Source of the DNA: JAUVUV01 sp964548275
GTDB lineage: Bacteria; Gemmatimonadota; Glassbacteria; GWA2-58-10
Length of the DNA stretch: 64,000 nt
Assembly: GCA_964548275.1 (NCBI GenBank)
Contig: CAZJQI010000003.1
Location: 1-64,000 of the forward strand
Direction of reading: 5' to 3'
Below are positions 19,201-26,908 of this stretch, piece by piece. The notes under the pieces were generated by a model. That model was not told the DNA's origin and made no database searches. It saw only the letters and a list, made by a program, of their open reading frames with translations. The translations under genes and the position numbers were made by a program. Every line of letters starts with the position of its first letter. The first letter of the stretch is position 1.

Positions 19201-19945
19201 CGGGATATTCTTTTAGCCCGTAGAATCCTCCTGTGACCAGGTTGCTGTCCGGATCGAAAAGCACGGCTGTTGTCCAGCCCGTGAGGCCGTGGGGCAGAGC
19301 CTCTATCCTGACAAAATCCCCGGTCTTACCCTCGAAAGAGTAGATATCGATATCCTTTTCAGGCAGGGCGGAACAGTCCACAACGTCCCCGTACTCCAGG
19401 GCCTGCGCTTCAACCCAACTGTCGTTCGGCTCGTTCTCTGTCTTGTTGGCCTCAGGAGGCTTTTCACTGTCAAGAGCCGAAAAAGGCGGTCTTCCGCCCG
19501 CCTTTGCAGCCAGCCGATTGAGCTCTTGCAGGAAGGGGAGGTCGGCGCCGTCCGGCGAGACGGTCCTGGTGCGTAAGATGCGCGACAGTCCCTCGAGAAT
19601 AAGCTGCCTGTCCTGTGGTCCGGGAGCCATGTAAACCCGTTCCGGTCCTGCCGCATTACCGTCTTTTTCTTGCTCTTTCACCTCTCGGTCCCAGCCGGGA
19701 AGTGAAGAAACATTTCTCTTTAAAATTTTAATCCCTGAAATACTCCACACTGGTTTATCAGCCGCTGCCGCCTTGTTTGCCTCGAGCAGCCTGATCAGCC
19801 GGGCATGTGTGGGAGAGACCGAGCTGGGGGCTTTGTCAGTTTCTCCGGCCAGAACGCTGTTTTCCGGTAGGGCAAGAAAAACCAGAGGAAAAACAACAAG
19901 CCAGAGCAGCAGACTTTTCATCCTTAACTGACAGTTCTTTCTCAT
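16271..19945 (-). CDS. Large secreted repeat protein with FlgD/T9SS-type C-terminus
   Basis: 1224 residues from the ATG at 19945, chosen because AAAGGAG lies 6 bases before it; an in-frame ATG ten codons upstream has none. Signal peptide, then a linker, then a PPC-like domain (NEPNDSWVEAQALEYGD...DIDIYSFEGKTGDFV). From about 320 there are some nine carboxypeptidase-regulatory-like Ig repeats, each with [L/V]SG.V.D..G..[V/I]..A and later GTY.[I/V].[V/A]. The last 85 residues are a YPNPFNPSTTISY...GVYFYRMEAGDYSVIRKMVLLK domain, which in FCB bacteria is the FlgD-like or type IX secretion signal. It is therefore probably cell-surface attached. The many Ig repeats make it a rod; ligand unknown. 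Confidence 0.85.
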   Translation of the reverse strand: MRKNCQLRMKSLLLWLVVFPLVFLALPENSVLAGETDKAPSSVSPTHARLIRLLEANKAAAADKPVWSISGIKILKRNVSSLPGWDREVKEQEKDGNAAGPERVYMAPGPQDRQLILEGLSRILRTRTVSPDGADLPFLQELNRLAAKAGGRPPFSALDSEKPPEANKTENEPNDSWVEAQALEYGDVVDCSALPEKDIDIYSFEGKTGDFVRIEALPHGLTGWTTAVLFDPDSNLVTGGFYGLKEYPGSPEDSRLAPIIWPGGNIVATTLETEGTYYIVVSTLPGDIIFLDSQANGLDTGESSGEVSYILKLENLPTLPVSGNVIDDRSLAVAGAGLHFWSYDGLGGVQSSSGEDGSFSLVLPQGTYSVAVVSPPASRYPDGQIVERFTVEGSGAELQFVFKTGVIFSGRTIDDRGDVVGNVGFSLIDRDHEQYRWGYSAQKGTFSVAVFPGTYDIHIHAPYQYPPQPVIRGVKIEKDTSYDLILDTGNRVSGNVLGPEGSPLARVHLNFYSEKDSRRAVSDENGAYQIALAEGEYWIVVRPDSDILLPEQQVGPLEVNEDLVYDIRLAEGGVLSGSVIDSRGNEVPNTQINLRPTYTDPNPVEPGDTIKTDDRIIYVNQNGDLVESADVVSSDLGATSKPFYWNSAKRTWTDREGNWRIALIPGEYTAEVVAPADYPPQSVRAGTFTVEEGVSVQVPQVRIDCGVKFSGRVFLPDGSPLKYGAFFIEPALANSEEVTYADRDAIIAPSGIARWGNWVYLDEHGAFELRVLAGVYDLYFYQKTGDPGSPRQRVEGVNLESDLDLTINLQPGHLLSGRVTDPDGNGIEGSYINFYTNDGIWHGSAASGRDGAFSIRLIAGDYIAAVSPVRGFFPDSATLAVTLAGDQTLDVVLHPGVRVYGRVTDNAGRGLGDVMVHLVPHYDTGQDSVIWFLPLDPTIFEEPVKKEPAGDVIQAVGSDIGLVLLPPDRILPVQGAYDFYAWTDDSGYWEVVVKANVYDIYAYSIRSDYNKIFVSAVDCTREKEINLTLEEAEIVVNGSVEDEEGRPVSGALVSLLDPDTGGHVSSYTNESGEFELELAKGTYEIYVSNGEFSGKSGVTALVEIDSNRDLNVRLGEGILGEEDKTAPQRGLYKAYLVGGNYPNPFNPSTTISYAVDQPSDIRLTVFTIRGRCVVTLVDRLHAPGIYHIQWDGTDSSGRPLASGVYFYRMEAGDYSVIRKMVLLK

Positions 19946-20069
19946 CGTACACTCCTTTCTCGCCATGCTATTCATTCACCTAACCGTGGGAACCGTTTTT
20001 TATCCGGGGTAGAATCATGAGCCACAACATTTTTCGACAGAAAATTTAAGATTTTACACCCAGGCTTGT

Positions 20070-20213
20070 TTACAAACCCATCCTGAGGCCATTCATGCCG
20101 GCCGCGGTCCACCCGAGGCTCAGGCCGATAATAATGAAATAGGTAATTGAAATGAGGACGACTTTAATAGATGTGAGAATGGTCAGATAATAATTTCCAA
20201 TAAAAGCTTTCAT
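20070..20213 (-). CDS. Small single-span membrane protein, 47 residues
   Basis: Too short for routine gene calling, but well supported. GGAGG lies 7 bases before the ATG, the frame is open for 47 codons, and residues 9-35 are strongly hydrophobic (YLTILTSIKVVLISITYFII, then IGLSLGW), followed by a short polar tail with Arg. It sits alone between the large surface protein and the coiled-coil protein genes, in the same direction. Function unknown; the small-protein context suggests a membrane-complex accessory subunit or leader peptide. Confidence 0.65.
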   Translation of the reverse strand: MKAFIGNYYLTILTSIKVVLISITYFIIIGLSLGWTAAGMNGLRMGL

Positions 20214-20297
20214 TTTTAAGCCTCCGTCTTTCCAAAAAAACCGGGTTAGATGTACTCAATTTTTAGTACTCACATTCTCTGACACTTAAATCCCCGC

Positions 20298-20930
20298 TCA
20301 TTTAGCGGGAGTTACAGCTTTCTTTTCCTTTTCCAGCTTCTTTTGCTCTTTTTCCAGGGATTCGAGCAATTTTGAATAATACTCAGCCCTATCGAGAAGG
20401 CTGTTTAAAGAAGAGCCTAACCAGCCGACCGACTCACCCTTTTCCAGGCGGGAGCCGTCGAGCATTTCCGTGCCGCCTTCCAGCAGGCTCTTGGCCTGGA
20501 GCAAGTCAAGTTCATTTCGCATCGTATTGATCATGGTCTCCAGGTGGTTGATCTCCGCCCCCGGATCCCTTTCGATATCAGGGCCAAAATGTCCATCAAC
20601 CGGTTTATTTCTTAAATTGATCAGTTGCGTGTTCAGATAGTCGACATTCGTTTTAAGCTCGTTGACATTATCCTGGTAATTCTCCTTGCTGCGCAGCCTG
20701 CCGTACAGGTGGTTGTCGAAAAGCCCCATTTCATCGAAAAACCCGCTTACAGAGCGGTGGAGCGAAATACGTTCTCTAATTCCGCCGAGCACCTTCTGCA
20801 CCTCAGCTCTTCTGAGGGCAATCTCGACCGAACGCTTCTCGACTCTATCCGCACCATTGGCCTGGGAGTTGATCACCAGAAGCGAGATCAGGCAAATGTC
20901 AATGATTAGATTTTTCATTTTCACATCCAC
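20298..20930 (-). CDS. Periplasmic coiled-coil protein
   Basis: 210 residues with a signal peptide (MKNLIIDICLISLLVINSQANG) and a body rich in Leu, Glu, Lys and Asn with heptads from about 85 (VNELKTNVDYLNTQLINLRN) and again near 130-165 and 185-205 (LLESLEKEQKKLEKEKK). No catalytic motif is seen and I recognise no family. GTG at 20930 or ATG at 20918 may be the start. It resembles the protein at 22493 in design and both genes are preceded by CAGAAATCTG-type dyads, so they may be co-regulated. Confidence 0.65.
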   Translation of the reverse strand: MDVKMKNLIIDICLISLLVINSQANGADRVEKRSVEIALRRAEVQKVLGGIRERISLHRSVSGFFDEMGLFDNHLYGRLRSKENYQDNVNELKTNVDYLNTQLINLRNKPVDGHFGPDIERDPGAEINHLETMINTMRNELDLLQAKSLLEGGTEMLDGSRLEKGESVGWLGSSLNSLLDRAEYYSKLLESLEKEQKKLEKEKKAVTPAK

Positions 20931-21128
20931 CAGTCAAAGTGAACAGCTGATTCGAAAATCTTGTGCGGTTCGAGTAAATGCAATCAGCGTTCCAGAAATT
21001 GTGCCAGGGGACGCACAGCCTCTGGCAGAAACTGCTAACTGCTTTTATTTTTTGAGTTGTAAACATTCGTTATGGAGAGAAAAGCCGCCATAAGGGGGTA
21101 TCCTCTTTCCCTGAAAGAGGGGAACTGC

Positions 21129-21162
21129 TATCAGATTTCTGATACCTGCTTTCAGATTTCTG
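21129..21162. promoter_or_regulatory. Two CAGATTTCTG dyads
   Basis: TATCAG-ATTT-CTGATA (21129-21144) and TTCAGATTTCTG (21151-21162). The same dyad occurs at 23627-23640 upstream of the other coiled-coil gene. An 8-bp hairpin (21102-21109 with 21113-21120) lies beside it. Likely operator half-sites for one regulator, by inference only. Confidence 0.35.
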
Positions 21163-21170
21163 CAAATCAG

Positions 21171-21374
21171 CCCGGATTATTCATGAAGCCCAGACCTTGA
21201 CAGGTCTAATCACTTATTTTCACATTTTTATCAGCCACGAGGGAGGGGGGCGGCGGCTGTGCGACCCAAGTCGCACAGACCGTTGCGCTTGCGCAACGGC
21301 GCGCATTTCATGCGCCCGCCGCCCCCCAGGCCCCGGGGAAACATAACAGCTTACTAATTTATGAATAATCCGGG
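21171..21374. mobile_element. MITE-like cloverleaf element, copy 2
   Basis: 204 bases bounded by inverted repeats CCCGGATTATTCATGAA (21171-21187) and TTTATGAATAATCCGGG (21358-21374), 16 of 17 matching. TCAG flanks both sides (21167-21170 and 21375-21378): a 4-bp target duplication. No gene inside. The core is a perfect four-way junction: outer stem 21245-21256 with 21316-21327 (12 bp), arm 1 21257-21265 with 21270-21278 (9 bp, CCAA loop), arm 2 21280-21288 with 21291-21299 (9 bp), arm 3 21301-21306 with 21310-21315 (6 bp, TTC loop). A further hairpin, AGACCT-TGAC-AGGTCT, is near the left end. It abuts the beta-barrel gene stop. Confidence 0.8.
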
Positions 21375-22496
21375 TCAGAAGCGGCAGGTAAGGGCGAAAT
21401 TGAGGAGGCTCTTGTGGAAATTAAGCTCGCGGATGGAGGACTCGTTGCGATAAACGCTCACTGTTAGCGCGGCTTCGAGTGTTTCGTTGAGCGGCCGGGA
21501 AAGCTTGACAATCGCGCCGTTGTTGTCGTTTTCCTCGGTGATTATATCGATCAGAATCGGCACATCCACCTCATCCGAATACCTTTTGAGTTCGAAAAAG
21601 AGGTAGGCGTTGAGGAAGAAATCCCAGGGCAGTCTCTCGGCTACCAGAAGGCTGAAACGGTTATTCCAGTAGGAAAAGCCGTAGTTTTTCGAGTCATTGC
21701 GCTGGAGCGACCAGGTGAAATTAACCAGCCTCCTCTGTGTGTAGGACACAGTTAAATCAAGCTGATGGAGGCGGTCCCGCTGTCGCTCATTTAGTTGGAC
21801 GAGGATTCCGTCCGGATCCCGGACGTTGATCAGCCTGCGGTAACGCCGGTGGGTGAAACTGTACTGGACCGAGCCTGCAAGGTGAGGCGCCAGAGGGCGG
21901 GAAAGCCGCATGCTGGGGCTGTGAGCGCGGTAGTTGAAAGTGTTGAATGTTTCGAAATTGAAGAAGGAATAGCGGTAGGCAAAGATCAGCCTTCCCAGGT
22001 CTCCAACCTGTTTGCGAGTGAACAGCCTGCCTGCCCCCCGAACGTAGCCTTCCTCGCTGAGCAGGTTCAACTCGTTTTTCCGGTAAATATTCCGGACCTT
22101 GAACTCTGCACCCCCACCGGCGGTCCAGCCGCCAGCCATACGCCTTTCGCTGTCGATAGCCAGCTTGAGGACCAGTATGTCACCTGCGGTGAGCTTATCC
22201 TCTTCAGCCAGCTTGTGGTGGTCTTTGTAACCCAGATGGAAATTGAGCAGGGTGAGGCTTTGCGGGTAATTCAAGCGCACTTTGGAAAACAGTGAAACCG
22301 CTCCGGCACCGCCGCTGAGTTTATCGGAAGGTTCTTCAAGTACATTGTCATCGTACTCCCAGGCGAGGGTAAGACGGGTTTCGGCTCTGGCGCTTATACG
22401 CTCAGCGGCAACAGCAGATGGCGAGATGAAAAGAAGATATGGAATCGCCAGGCAGGTATGCAGCCAGATGAGGGGATATTGTCGAAACCGGCTCAC
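21375..22496 (-). CDS. Outer-membrane beta-barrel protein
   Basis: 373 residues. Signal peptide (PLIWLHTCLAIPYLLFISPSAVAA). The rest alternates polar and aromatic residues in strands of about 10 (e.g. LTLLNFHLGYKDHH, RLIFAYRYSFFNFETF, NFTWSLQRND, FFLNAYLFFELKRY) and ends with Phe, the signature of barrels assembled by the Bam complex. No known family is recognised. The start is GTG, whose GTGA overlaps the stop of the upstream coiled-coil gene, so the two are translationally coupled. The 3' end is exactly at the cloverleaf element: the stop codon TGA is part of the TCAG target duplication. Confidence 0.7.
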   Translation of the reverse strand: MSRFRQYPLIWLHTCLAIPYLLFISPSAVAAERISARAETRLTLAWEYDDNVLEEPSDKLSGGAGAVSLFSKVRLNYPQSLTLLNFHLGYKDHHKLAEEDKLTAGDILVLKLAIDSERRMAGGWTAGGGAEFKVRNIYRKNELNLLSEEGYVRGAGRLFTRKQVGDLGRLIFAYRYSFFNFETFNTFNYRAHSPSMRLSRPLAPHLAGSVQYSFTHRRYRRLINVRDPDGILVQLNERQRDRLHQLDLTVSYTQRRLVNFTWSLQRNDSKNYGFSYWNNRFSLLVAERLPWDFFLNAYLFFELKRYSDEVDVPILIDIITEENDNNGAIVKLSRPLNETLEAALTVSVYRNESSIRELNFHKSLLNFALTCRF

Positions 22497-23590
22497 TTTG
22501 GGGGGGCGCCCTCCTGCTCTCGTCCGATTTCACCTGCCTTAGTTCTCATGTCACGTTCCATGGTGCGCAAGATTTCGAGATTCTCTTTGAGCGAATCCCG
22601 GCGCACTTCAAGCAGGCCGACTGCAGCCTCGAGTTCATCAGCCGAGAGGTTCTCCAGGTACTGCAGCAGCCACATCCCGCTTTCCAACTCCCCCAGTTCC
22701 AGGTCGAGAATCAACGTGCCGGGCTGGGAAAGCTGGCTGGTCGCCTCTGTGGAGAAATCACCGTAACCCTCCATAGACTCAGTTCTCAAGCCGAAATCCT
22801 CAGGGGAGGTTGCCGAGGATTTGACGCCTGCTCTGCTGGAGGGGCCGGTTGCGTCGAAAAGGGCGATTTCCTGGGCGAACTCCCCGAGCCGCCTTCTGAT
22901 TGCCCTCTCCTCGGAAAGCCGTTCAATACTTTTTTCAAGCTCCTCCAGAGTGCGCAACCACTTGGCCGCTATGTCTTCGAGAAAGCCCGCTTTTTCGCGT
23001 ATCTCCTCCGGGGAATCTTTCGGGAATACCTGGACCACACGCTCCAGTTGTGAAAGGCTAAAGCCCCCCTCGTGGCGCTTTCTTGCCTTGGTGGCTGTCG
23101 AGAACCGGGCCAGGGCGGCTCTTTCGGTCTGCAACTGCTCTATTTTCTCCACTATCTCCAGCCGCAACTTCCTGTCGCGGACATCTTTCAGTGCCAGGGT
23201 CATTGAATCCAGCACCGAGGTGTAGTAGGCGGAGGCCTGAAGGCTCAGTGCGGTCAACTCATCATTGCAGGTGGAAATAGCGCGGGTCAGCAAGTCGATA
23301 CTGTCAGCCAGGGCCTGGCTCCTGCTCAGAGTTCCCTCAAGGCGGTACTGCTCCAGCCGGGAGAATCGTTCGGCGAGGCTCTCCTTGAGACGTGCCACCT
23401 CTGAGGCCAGCTCGTCGGCCTGTTTCTGAATAGAATCCCGGCGCGCAAGGCTCGATGAGCGCAGCTCAAGCAGGGAGTCCAGTTCCGCCCTGATCCGCTG
23501 GCCCGAAAGCTCTGCGCCGGAAGCGCTGCCAGCCAGCGCGGGCCAGAGCAGAAGCAAAACGGTAAGGAATTTTCTGATCGGCTTTAACAC
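22493..23590 (-). CDS. Periplasmic coiled-coil protein
   Basis: 365 residues. Signal peptide (FLTVLLLLWPALAGSASGAEL). Residues 25-160 form a long coiled coil (LDSLLELRSSSLARRDSIQKQ...ADELASEVARLKESLAERFSRLEQYR); more heptads occur at about 205-245 and 310-350. Gly/Pro breaks near 245-285. No enzymatic motif and no family recognised. The start is GTG with GAGGTGATC 8 bases upstream. It overlaps the beta-barrel gene by 4 bases (GTGA), so the pair may form an envelope-spanning complex: barrel in the outer membrane with a periplasmic coiled-coil partner. Confidence 0.7.
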   Translation of the reverse strand: MLKPIRKFLTVLLLLWPALAGSASGAELSGQRIRAELDSLLELRSSSLARRDSIQKQADELASEVARLKESLAERFSRLEQYRLEGTLSRSQALADSIDLLTRAISTCNDELTALSLQASAYYTSVLDSMTLALKDVRDRKLRLEIVEKIEQLQTERAALARFSTATKARKRHEGGFSLSQLERVVQVFPKDSPEEIREKAGFLEDIAAKWLRTLEELEKSIERLSEERAIRRRLGEFAQEIALFDATGPSSRAGVKSSATSPEDFGLRTESMEGYGDFSTEATSQLSQPGTLILDLELGELESGMWLLQYLENLSADELEAAVGLLEVRRDSLKENLEILRTMERDMRTKAGEIGREQEGAPPK

Positions 23591-23626
23591 TTTAAGAGAT
23601 CACCTCAACAAAACATAAACAAAACA

Positions 23627-23640
23627 TTCAGAAATCTGAA
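23627..23640. promoter_or_regulatory. CAGAAATCTG dyad upstream of the coiled-coil/barrel pair
   Basis: TTCAGAAATCTGAA, a perfect 14-base palindrome, 37 bases before the GTG start of the gene at 22493. It matches the two dyads at 21129-21162. Confidence 0.35.
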
Positions 23641-23786
23641 AAAAGAAATTCAAATCAGATCATATTTTGCAAAAGGCGTGCCGGTATTTCACCAGCATCC
23701 TGTTCGAGAGCAGAGCAACAATAATTTAGCTCCAGGGACATTCAGGCACAGCAAAATTAATCCGAACCTGCACGATCGTAAAGAAG

Positions 23787-25202
23787 TTATTTTTCCTGCT
23801 CATATCGCTCAGGCGCACCGCTTGTCTTGCCGTATTTCTCTCGCGTAAAAATATCAAGGTTGTCTTTGTATCGGCGTCCCGGCGGGTAATCTCCGGTGGC
23901 GGCTCTCCAGCGCTCTGTCTCGGCGCGCAAGCGCTCGAGGATTTCAGCGTACCTCGCGTCTGCTGCAAGGTTGGTGAACTCGAACGGGTCTGTCCAGGTG
24001 TCGTAAAGCTCCTCGCCTGGTCTGGGTATCATCCACAGCCGCATTTGTTCGGGAGTGAGCTGATTTAAATCACGCTTTGCCAGCAAAGACAGGTAGCTCG
24101 GGCTCCGCAGAAGGTCGCTCGAGGTGGTGAACATCCGCGGCCGGTTATTCTTGATATACTTGTAGCGCTTGTCGCGGCATCCGCGCTGGTGGTCGTCCAG
24201 GTTGTGCCAGTTGCGCTGGATATGGACATAGGCTCGCACCCCGGCCAGTGGATCGAAAAACAGCGGGCTTGCATCTGTTCCCTGCATCGCCTCAGGCACT
24301 TTCCTGCCTAAAATCGACAGAATAGCCGGTGCCAGATCGACCGTGCTGATCAGCGACTGGCTCACTGATCCTTCCGGTACGCGGTCTGGCCAGCGCACGA
24401 GAAACGGCACCCGCACCCCGCTGTCGTAGCAGGTGGTTTTGGCGCGCGGGAACGGCATGCCGTTGTCCGAGACGAATATCACCAGGGTATCCTTTTCCAG
24501 GCCATTCGCTTTGAGCCAGTCCAGGATTTTGCCGGTCTCCCGGTCCATGCGCAGACACTCGTCGTAGTAGCCTGCCAGGTCCGCCCTTGTCTCGGGAGTA
24601 TCCACAAGATAGGGAGGCACGATAACCTCTGCCGGGTCGGTGGGGTCGGGCACTGTATCCGGCTGGTAGGGCCGGTGCGGGTCGCGGAAACCCACTGCCA
24701 GGAAAAACGGGCCTTTCCGGGGCCGTTCCTCCAGGACCTGCTTCCAGTCTGTCGGCCTCTCCTCCACCCGGTCGAACCGGGCTGCCCCCACTGGTCCCAG
24801 ATGCAGCTTGCCCACGTTAGCGGTGAAATAGCCGAGTTCGGACAAATACGAGGGCAGAATCCTGGTTGCCTCGGGCAGGGGCATATGAAGGGCCTCGGCA
24901 CCTGTGGCGTGAGGGTAGCGCCCGGTGAACATCGAGGCCCGGCTCGGGCTGCAACTGGAGGTGGTGACAAAGGCATTGGTGAACCGCATCCCACCCGCGG
25001 CGATCCTGTCCAGGCCGGGTGTCCTGATCGTGGGGTGGCCGTAACAGCCGGCGTCCCAGTCGCCCAGATCATCAGCGATCAGCAGAAGGATGTTGGGATA
25101 TTTTTTGCCTTTTGGAGGCTCTGCCGCGAGCTTCCCCGGCAGAACGGCAAGCGCGCTTAAGGCCGCCCCGGTGATAAATTCCCTTCGGCCGAGTTCCGGC
25201 AT
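23787..25202 (-). CDS. Tat-exported sulfatase, Cys type
   Basis: 471 residues from the ATG at 25202, chosen for the GGAG 7 bases upstream and because the N-terminus then reads MPELGRREFITGAALSALAV, a twin-arginine signal. The catalytic Cys is at 84 in SSCSPSRASM (C-x-P-S-R), which must be oxidised to formylglycine by a maturase. LLIADDLGDWD and FVSDNGMPF carry metal ligands. The enzyme removes sulfate esters from polysaccharide (perhaps sulfated glycan from algae or animals). The tandem paralogue lies upstream with starts and stops nearly touching. The maturase at 37631 could serve both. Confidence 0.9.
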   Translation of the reverse strand: MPELGRREFITGAALSALAVLPGKLAAEPPKGKKYPNILLLIADDLGDWDAGCYGHPTIRTPGLDRIAAGGMRFTNAFVTTSSCSPSRASMFTGRYPHATGAEALHMPLPEATRILPSYLSELGYFTANVGKLHLGPVGAARFDRVEERPTDWKQVLEERPRKGPFFLAVGFRDPHRPYQPDTVPDPTDPAEVIVPPYLVDTPETRADLAGYYDECLRMDRETGKILDWLKANGLEKDTLVIFVSDNGMPFPRAKTTCYDSGVRVPFLVRWPDRVPEGSVSQSLISTVDLAPAILSILGRKVPEAMQGTDASPLFFDPLAGVRAYVHIQRNWHNLDDHQRGCRDKRYKYIKNNRPRMFTTSSDLLRSPSYLSLLAKRDLNQLTPEQMRLWMIPRPGEELYDTWTDPFEFTNLAADARYAEILERLRAETERWRAATGDYPPGRRYKDNLDIFTREKYGKTSGAPERYEQEK

Positions 25203-25249
25203 GAGAAAACTCCTGTCAAAATCAGTTGTGCAGTATACCCAATTCCTGC

Positions 25250-26587
25250 TCACTTTTCGCGGAATGGGGGCGGCTTGCCGAGGATATCTCCTCTGATAAT
25301 CTCCCGGGTGTAAATATCCATCAGGTCCACTCTCCGCGGCACCGGCGGGACATCATTGGTCGAGTTGATCCAGCGGTCGCACTCGGCCCGCAGGCGCTGA
25401 ATCTCGCCGGTATAGCCGGGATCCGCGGCAAGGTTGATGAACTCGAACGGGTCGGTCACGGTGTCGTAAAGCTCCTCGCCCGGGCGGGGAACCATGAACA
25501 GGCGCATCTGCTCGGCAGTCAAGCGGTTGGCGTCACGAAGGTCCAGCAGAGAGGCGTAGGAAGGAGACCTGAGCACGTCCAGCGGCACGTTGGCCCGCTG
25601 GCGCGGGAAGTAGTTCCTGATATATTTGTAGCGGCTATCACGCACCGCCCTGATATGCTCGTCCAGGTCGTGCCAGTTGCTCTCGGCATGGATATACTCC
25701 CGCCCGACAACCGATGGGTCGAGAAAGAGCCGGCTTGCATCCAGGCCCTGCATGCCCTCTTCAGGAGCTATTCCCAGCAGCCCGAGCATGGACGGGGCGA
25801 GATCGACCATGCTGAACAGCGAACGGTTCACCGTGCCCGCGGCTACCCTGGGGGGATAGCGCACAATAAACGGGGTGCGGATGCCGCTGTCGTAGCAGGA
25901 TGTCTTGGCACGGGGAAAGGGCATCCCGTTGTCAGAGAAAAAGACCACGATTGTTTGATCCGCTATTCCCTGTTGTTCCAGGTATTCCAGGATGCCCCCG
26001 ATTACGCGGTCCATGCGCACGCATTCATCATAGTAGGCCGCCAGGTCAGCTCTGACCTCGGGCGTATCCGGCAGGTAAGGCGGCACGATCACATCCTCCG
26101 GCCTGGTGGGGTCCTGTATTGTGCCGGGCTGATAGTCCCTGTGGGGATCGTAAAAACACATCGAGAGGAAAAACGGCCTGCCTGCAGGGCGCCCCTCCAG
26201 GACAGCCCTCCAGTTCTCGATCCGGCTTTCCCTGTGGTGGAACTGATTCGCAACCAGCGGCCCCAGATGATACTTACCCACATTGATCGTGTGGTAGCCC
26301 AGTTCAGCCAGGTAAAAGGGGAGAATTTTGATATTTTCCGGAAGGTAAACATGCAGGTCCTCGGCGCCTGTAGCATGCGGGTACATCCCGCTGAAAAAAG
26401 AGGCCCGGCTCGGACTGCAACTGCTCGTGGTGACAAAAGCCGAGGTGAACCTTACGCCTTCGGCAGCCATCCGGTCCAGGTTTACAGTCCTGATCGAGGG
26501 GTTGCCGTAGCAGCCCAGGTCGCCATCGCCCAGGTCATCAGCTACAAGCCAGACGATATTGGGGAGTTCGTGCCCGGAGCTTGCCAT
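25250..26587 (-). CDS. Sulfatase, Cys type, without signal peptide
   Basis: 445 residues from the ATG at 26587 (a TTG at 26599 is also open). About as long as its neighbour and clearly its paralogue: LVADDLGDGDLGCYGNPSIR, SSCSPSRASFFSG with the catalytic Cys at 57 (ATG numbering), GKYHLGP and FFSDNGMPFPRAK. Unlike its neighbour it shows no export signal: the frame starts one residue block before the catalytic fold. Either the true start is upstream and out of frame, or it works in the cytoplasm. The 3' end (25250) lies 48 bases before the next sulfatase start, so they are one operon. Confidence 0.85.
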   Translation of the reverse strand: MASSGHELPNIVWLVADDLGDGDLGCYGNPSIRTVNLDRMAAEGVRFTSAFVTTSSCSPSRASFFSGMYPHATGAEDLHVYLPENIKILPFYLAELGYHTINVGKYHLGPLVANQFHHRESRIENWRAVLEGRPAGRPFFLSMCFYDPHRDYQPGTIQDPTRPEDVIVPPYLPDTPEVRADLAAYYDECVRMDRVIGGILEYLEQQGIADQTIVVFFSDNGMPFPRAKTSCYDSGIRTPFIVRYPPRVAAGTVNRSLFSMVDLAPSMLGLLGIAPEEGMQGLDASRLFLDPSVVGREYIHAESNWHDLDEHIRAVRDSRYKYIRNYFPRQRANVPLDVLRSPSYASLLDLRDANRLTAEQMRLFMVPRPGEELYDTVTDPFEFINLAADPGYTGEIQRLRAECDRWINSTNDVPPVPRRVDLMDIYTREIIRGDILGKPPPFREK

Positions 26588-26599
26588 TGTTTGCCTCAA

Positions 26600-26908
26600 A
26601 ATCAGATGCTTTTTTCAGATATTTATCTGGCATTTGGAGAGAATCTTACTTAGAAAATTTACAATCATTTCAAAGGCACGCAATGGTTTTAGTTTCTTTT
26701 TGCCAAGGGCGGCCTGCCTGAGTATATTGCATCAAGCCGGTAACCCCTTTGGTGGTTAATCATGCCACCAGGGACGGACTTATTATTACTCTGATATCTT
26801 AACTTACCGGGTAAGCGGCTATTAGATACAGCACGGATGAGTATTTCTCCTGGAAAATAATGTAACACGGACCGTAATATATAAACTTATATATTTTCGG
26901 AGGGGCCG
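26600..26908. other. Divergent intergenic region, no gene
   Basis: 309 bases between the sulfatase operon (minus) and the GH94 fragment (plus). It holds an inverted repeat CCC..TGGTGG (26750-26755) with CCACCA (26765-26770)..GGG, and the AT palindrome at 26877-26895. I see no convincing reading frame, though the first 100 bases are where a lost signal-peptide region of the sulfatase could have been. Confidence 0.4.
26877..26895. promoter_or_regulatory. Shared AT-rich palindrome, copy 2
   Basis: Identical for 19 bases to 4848-4866. It lies 13 bases before the ATG of the GH94 fragment, so it overlaps the likely 5' untranslated or promoter region of that gene. Confidence 0.4.

Noticed and set aside
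25226..26653. Plus-strand frame of 475 codons
   Set aside because: Antisense to the second sulfatase. Long open antisense frames are common in GC-rich genes with codon bias.
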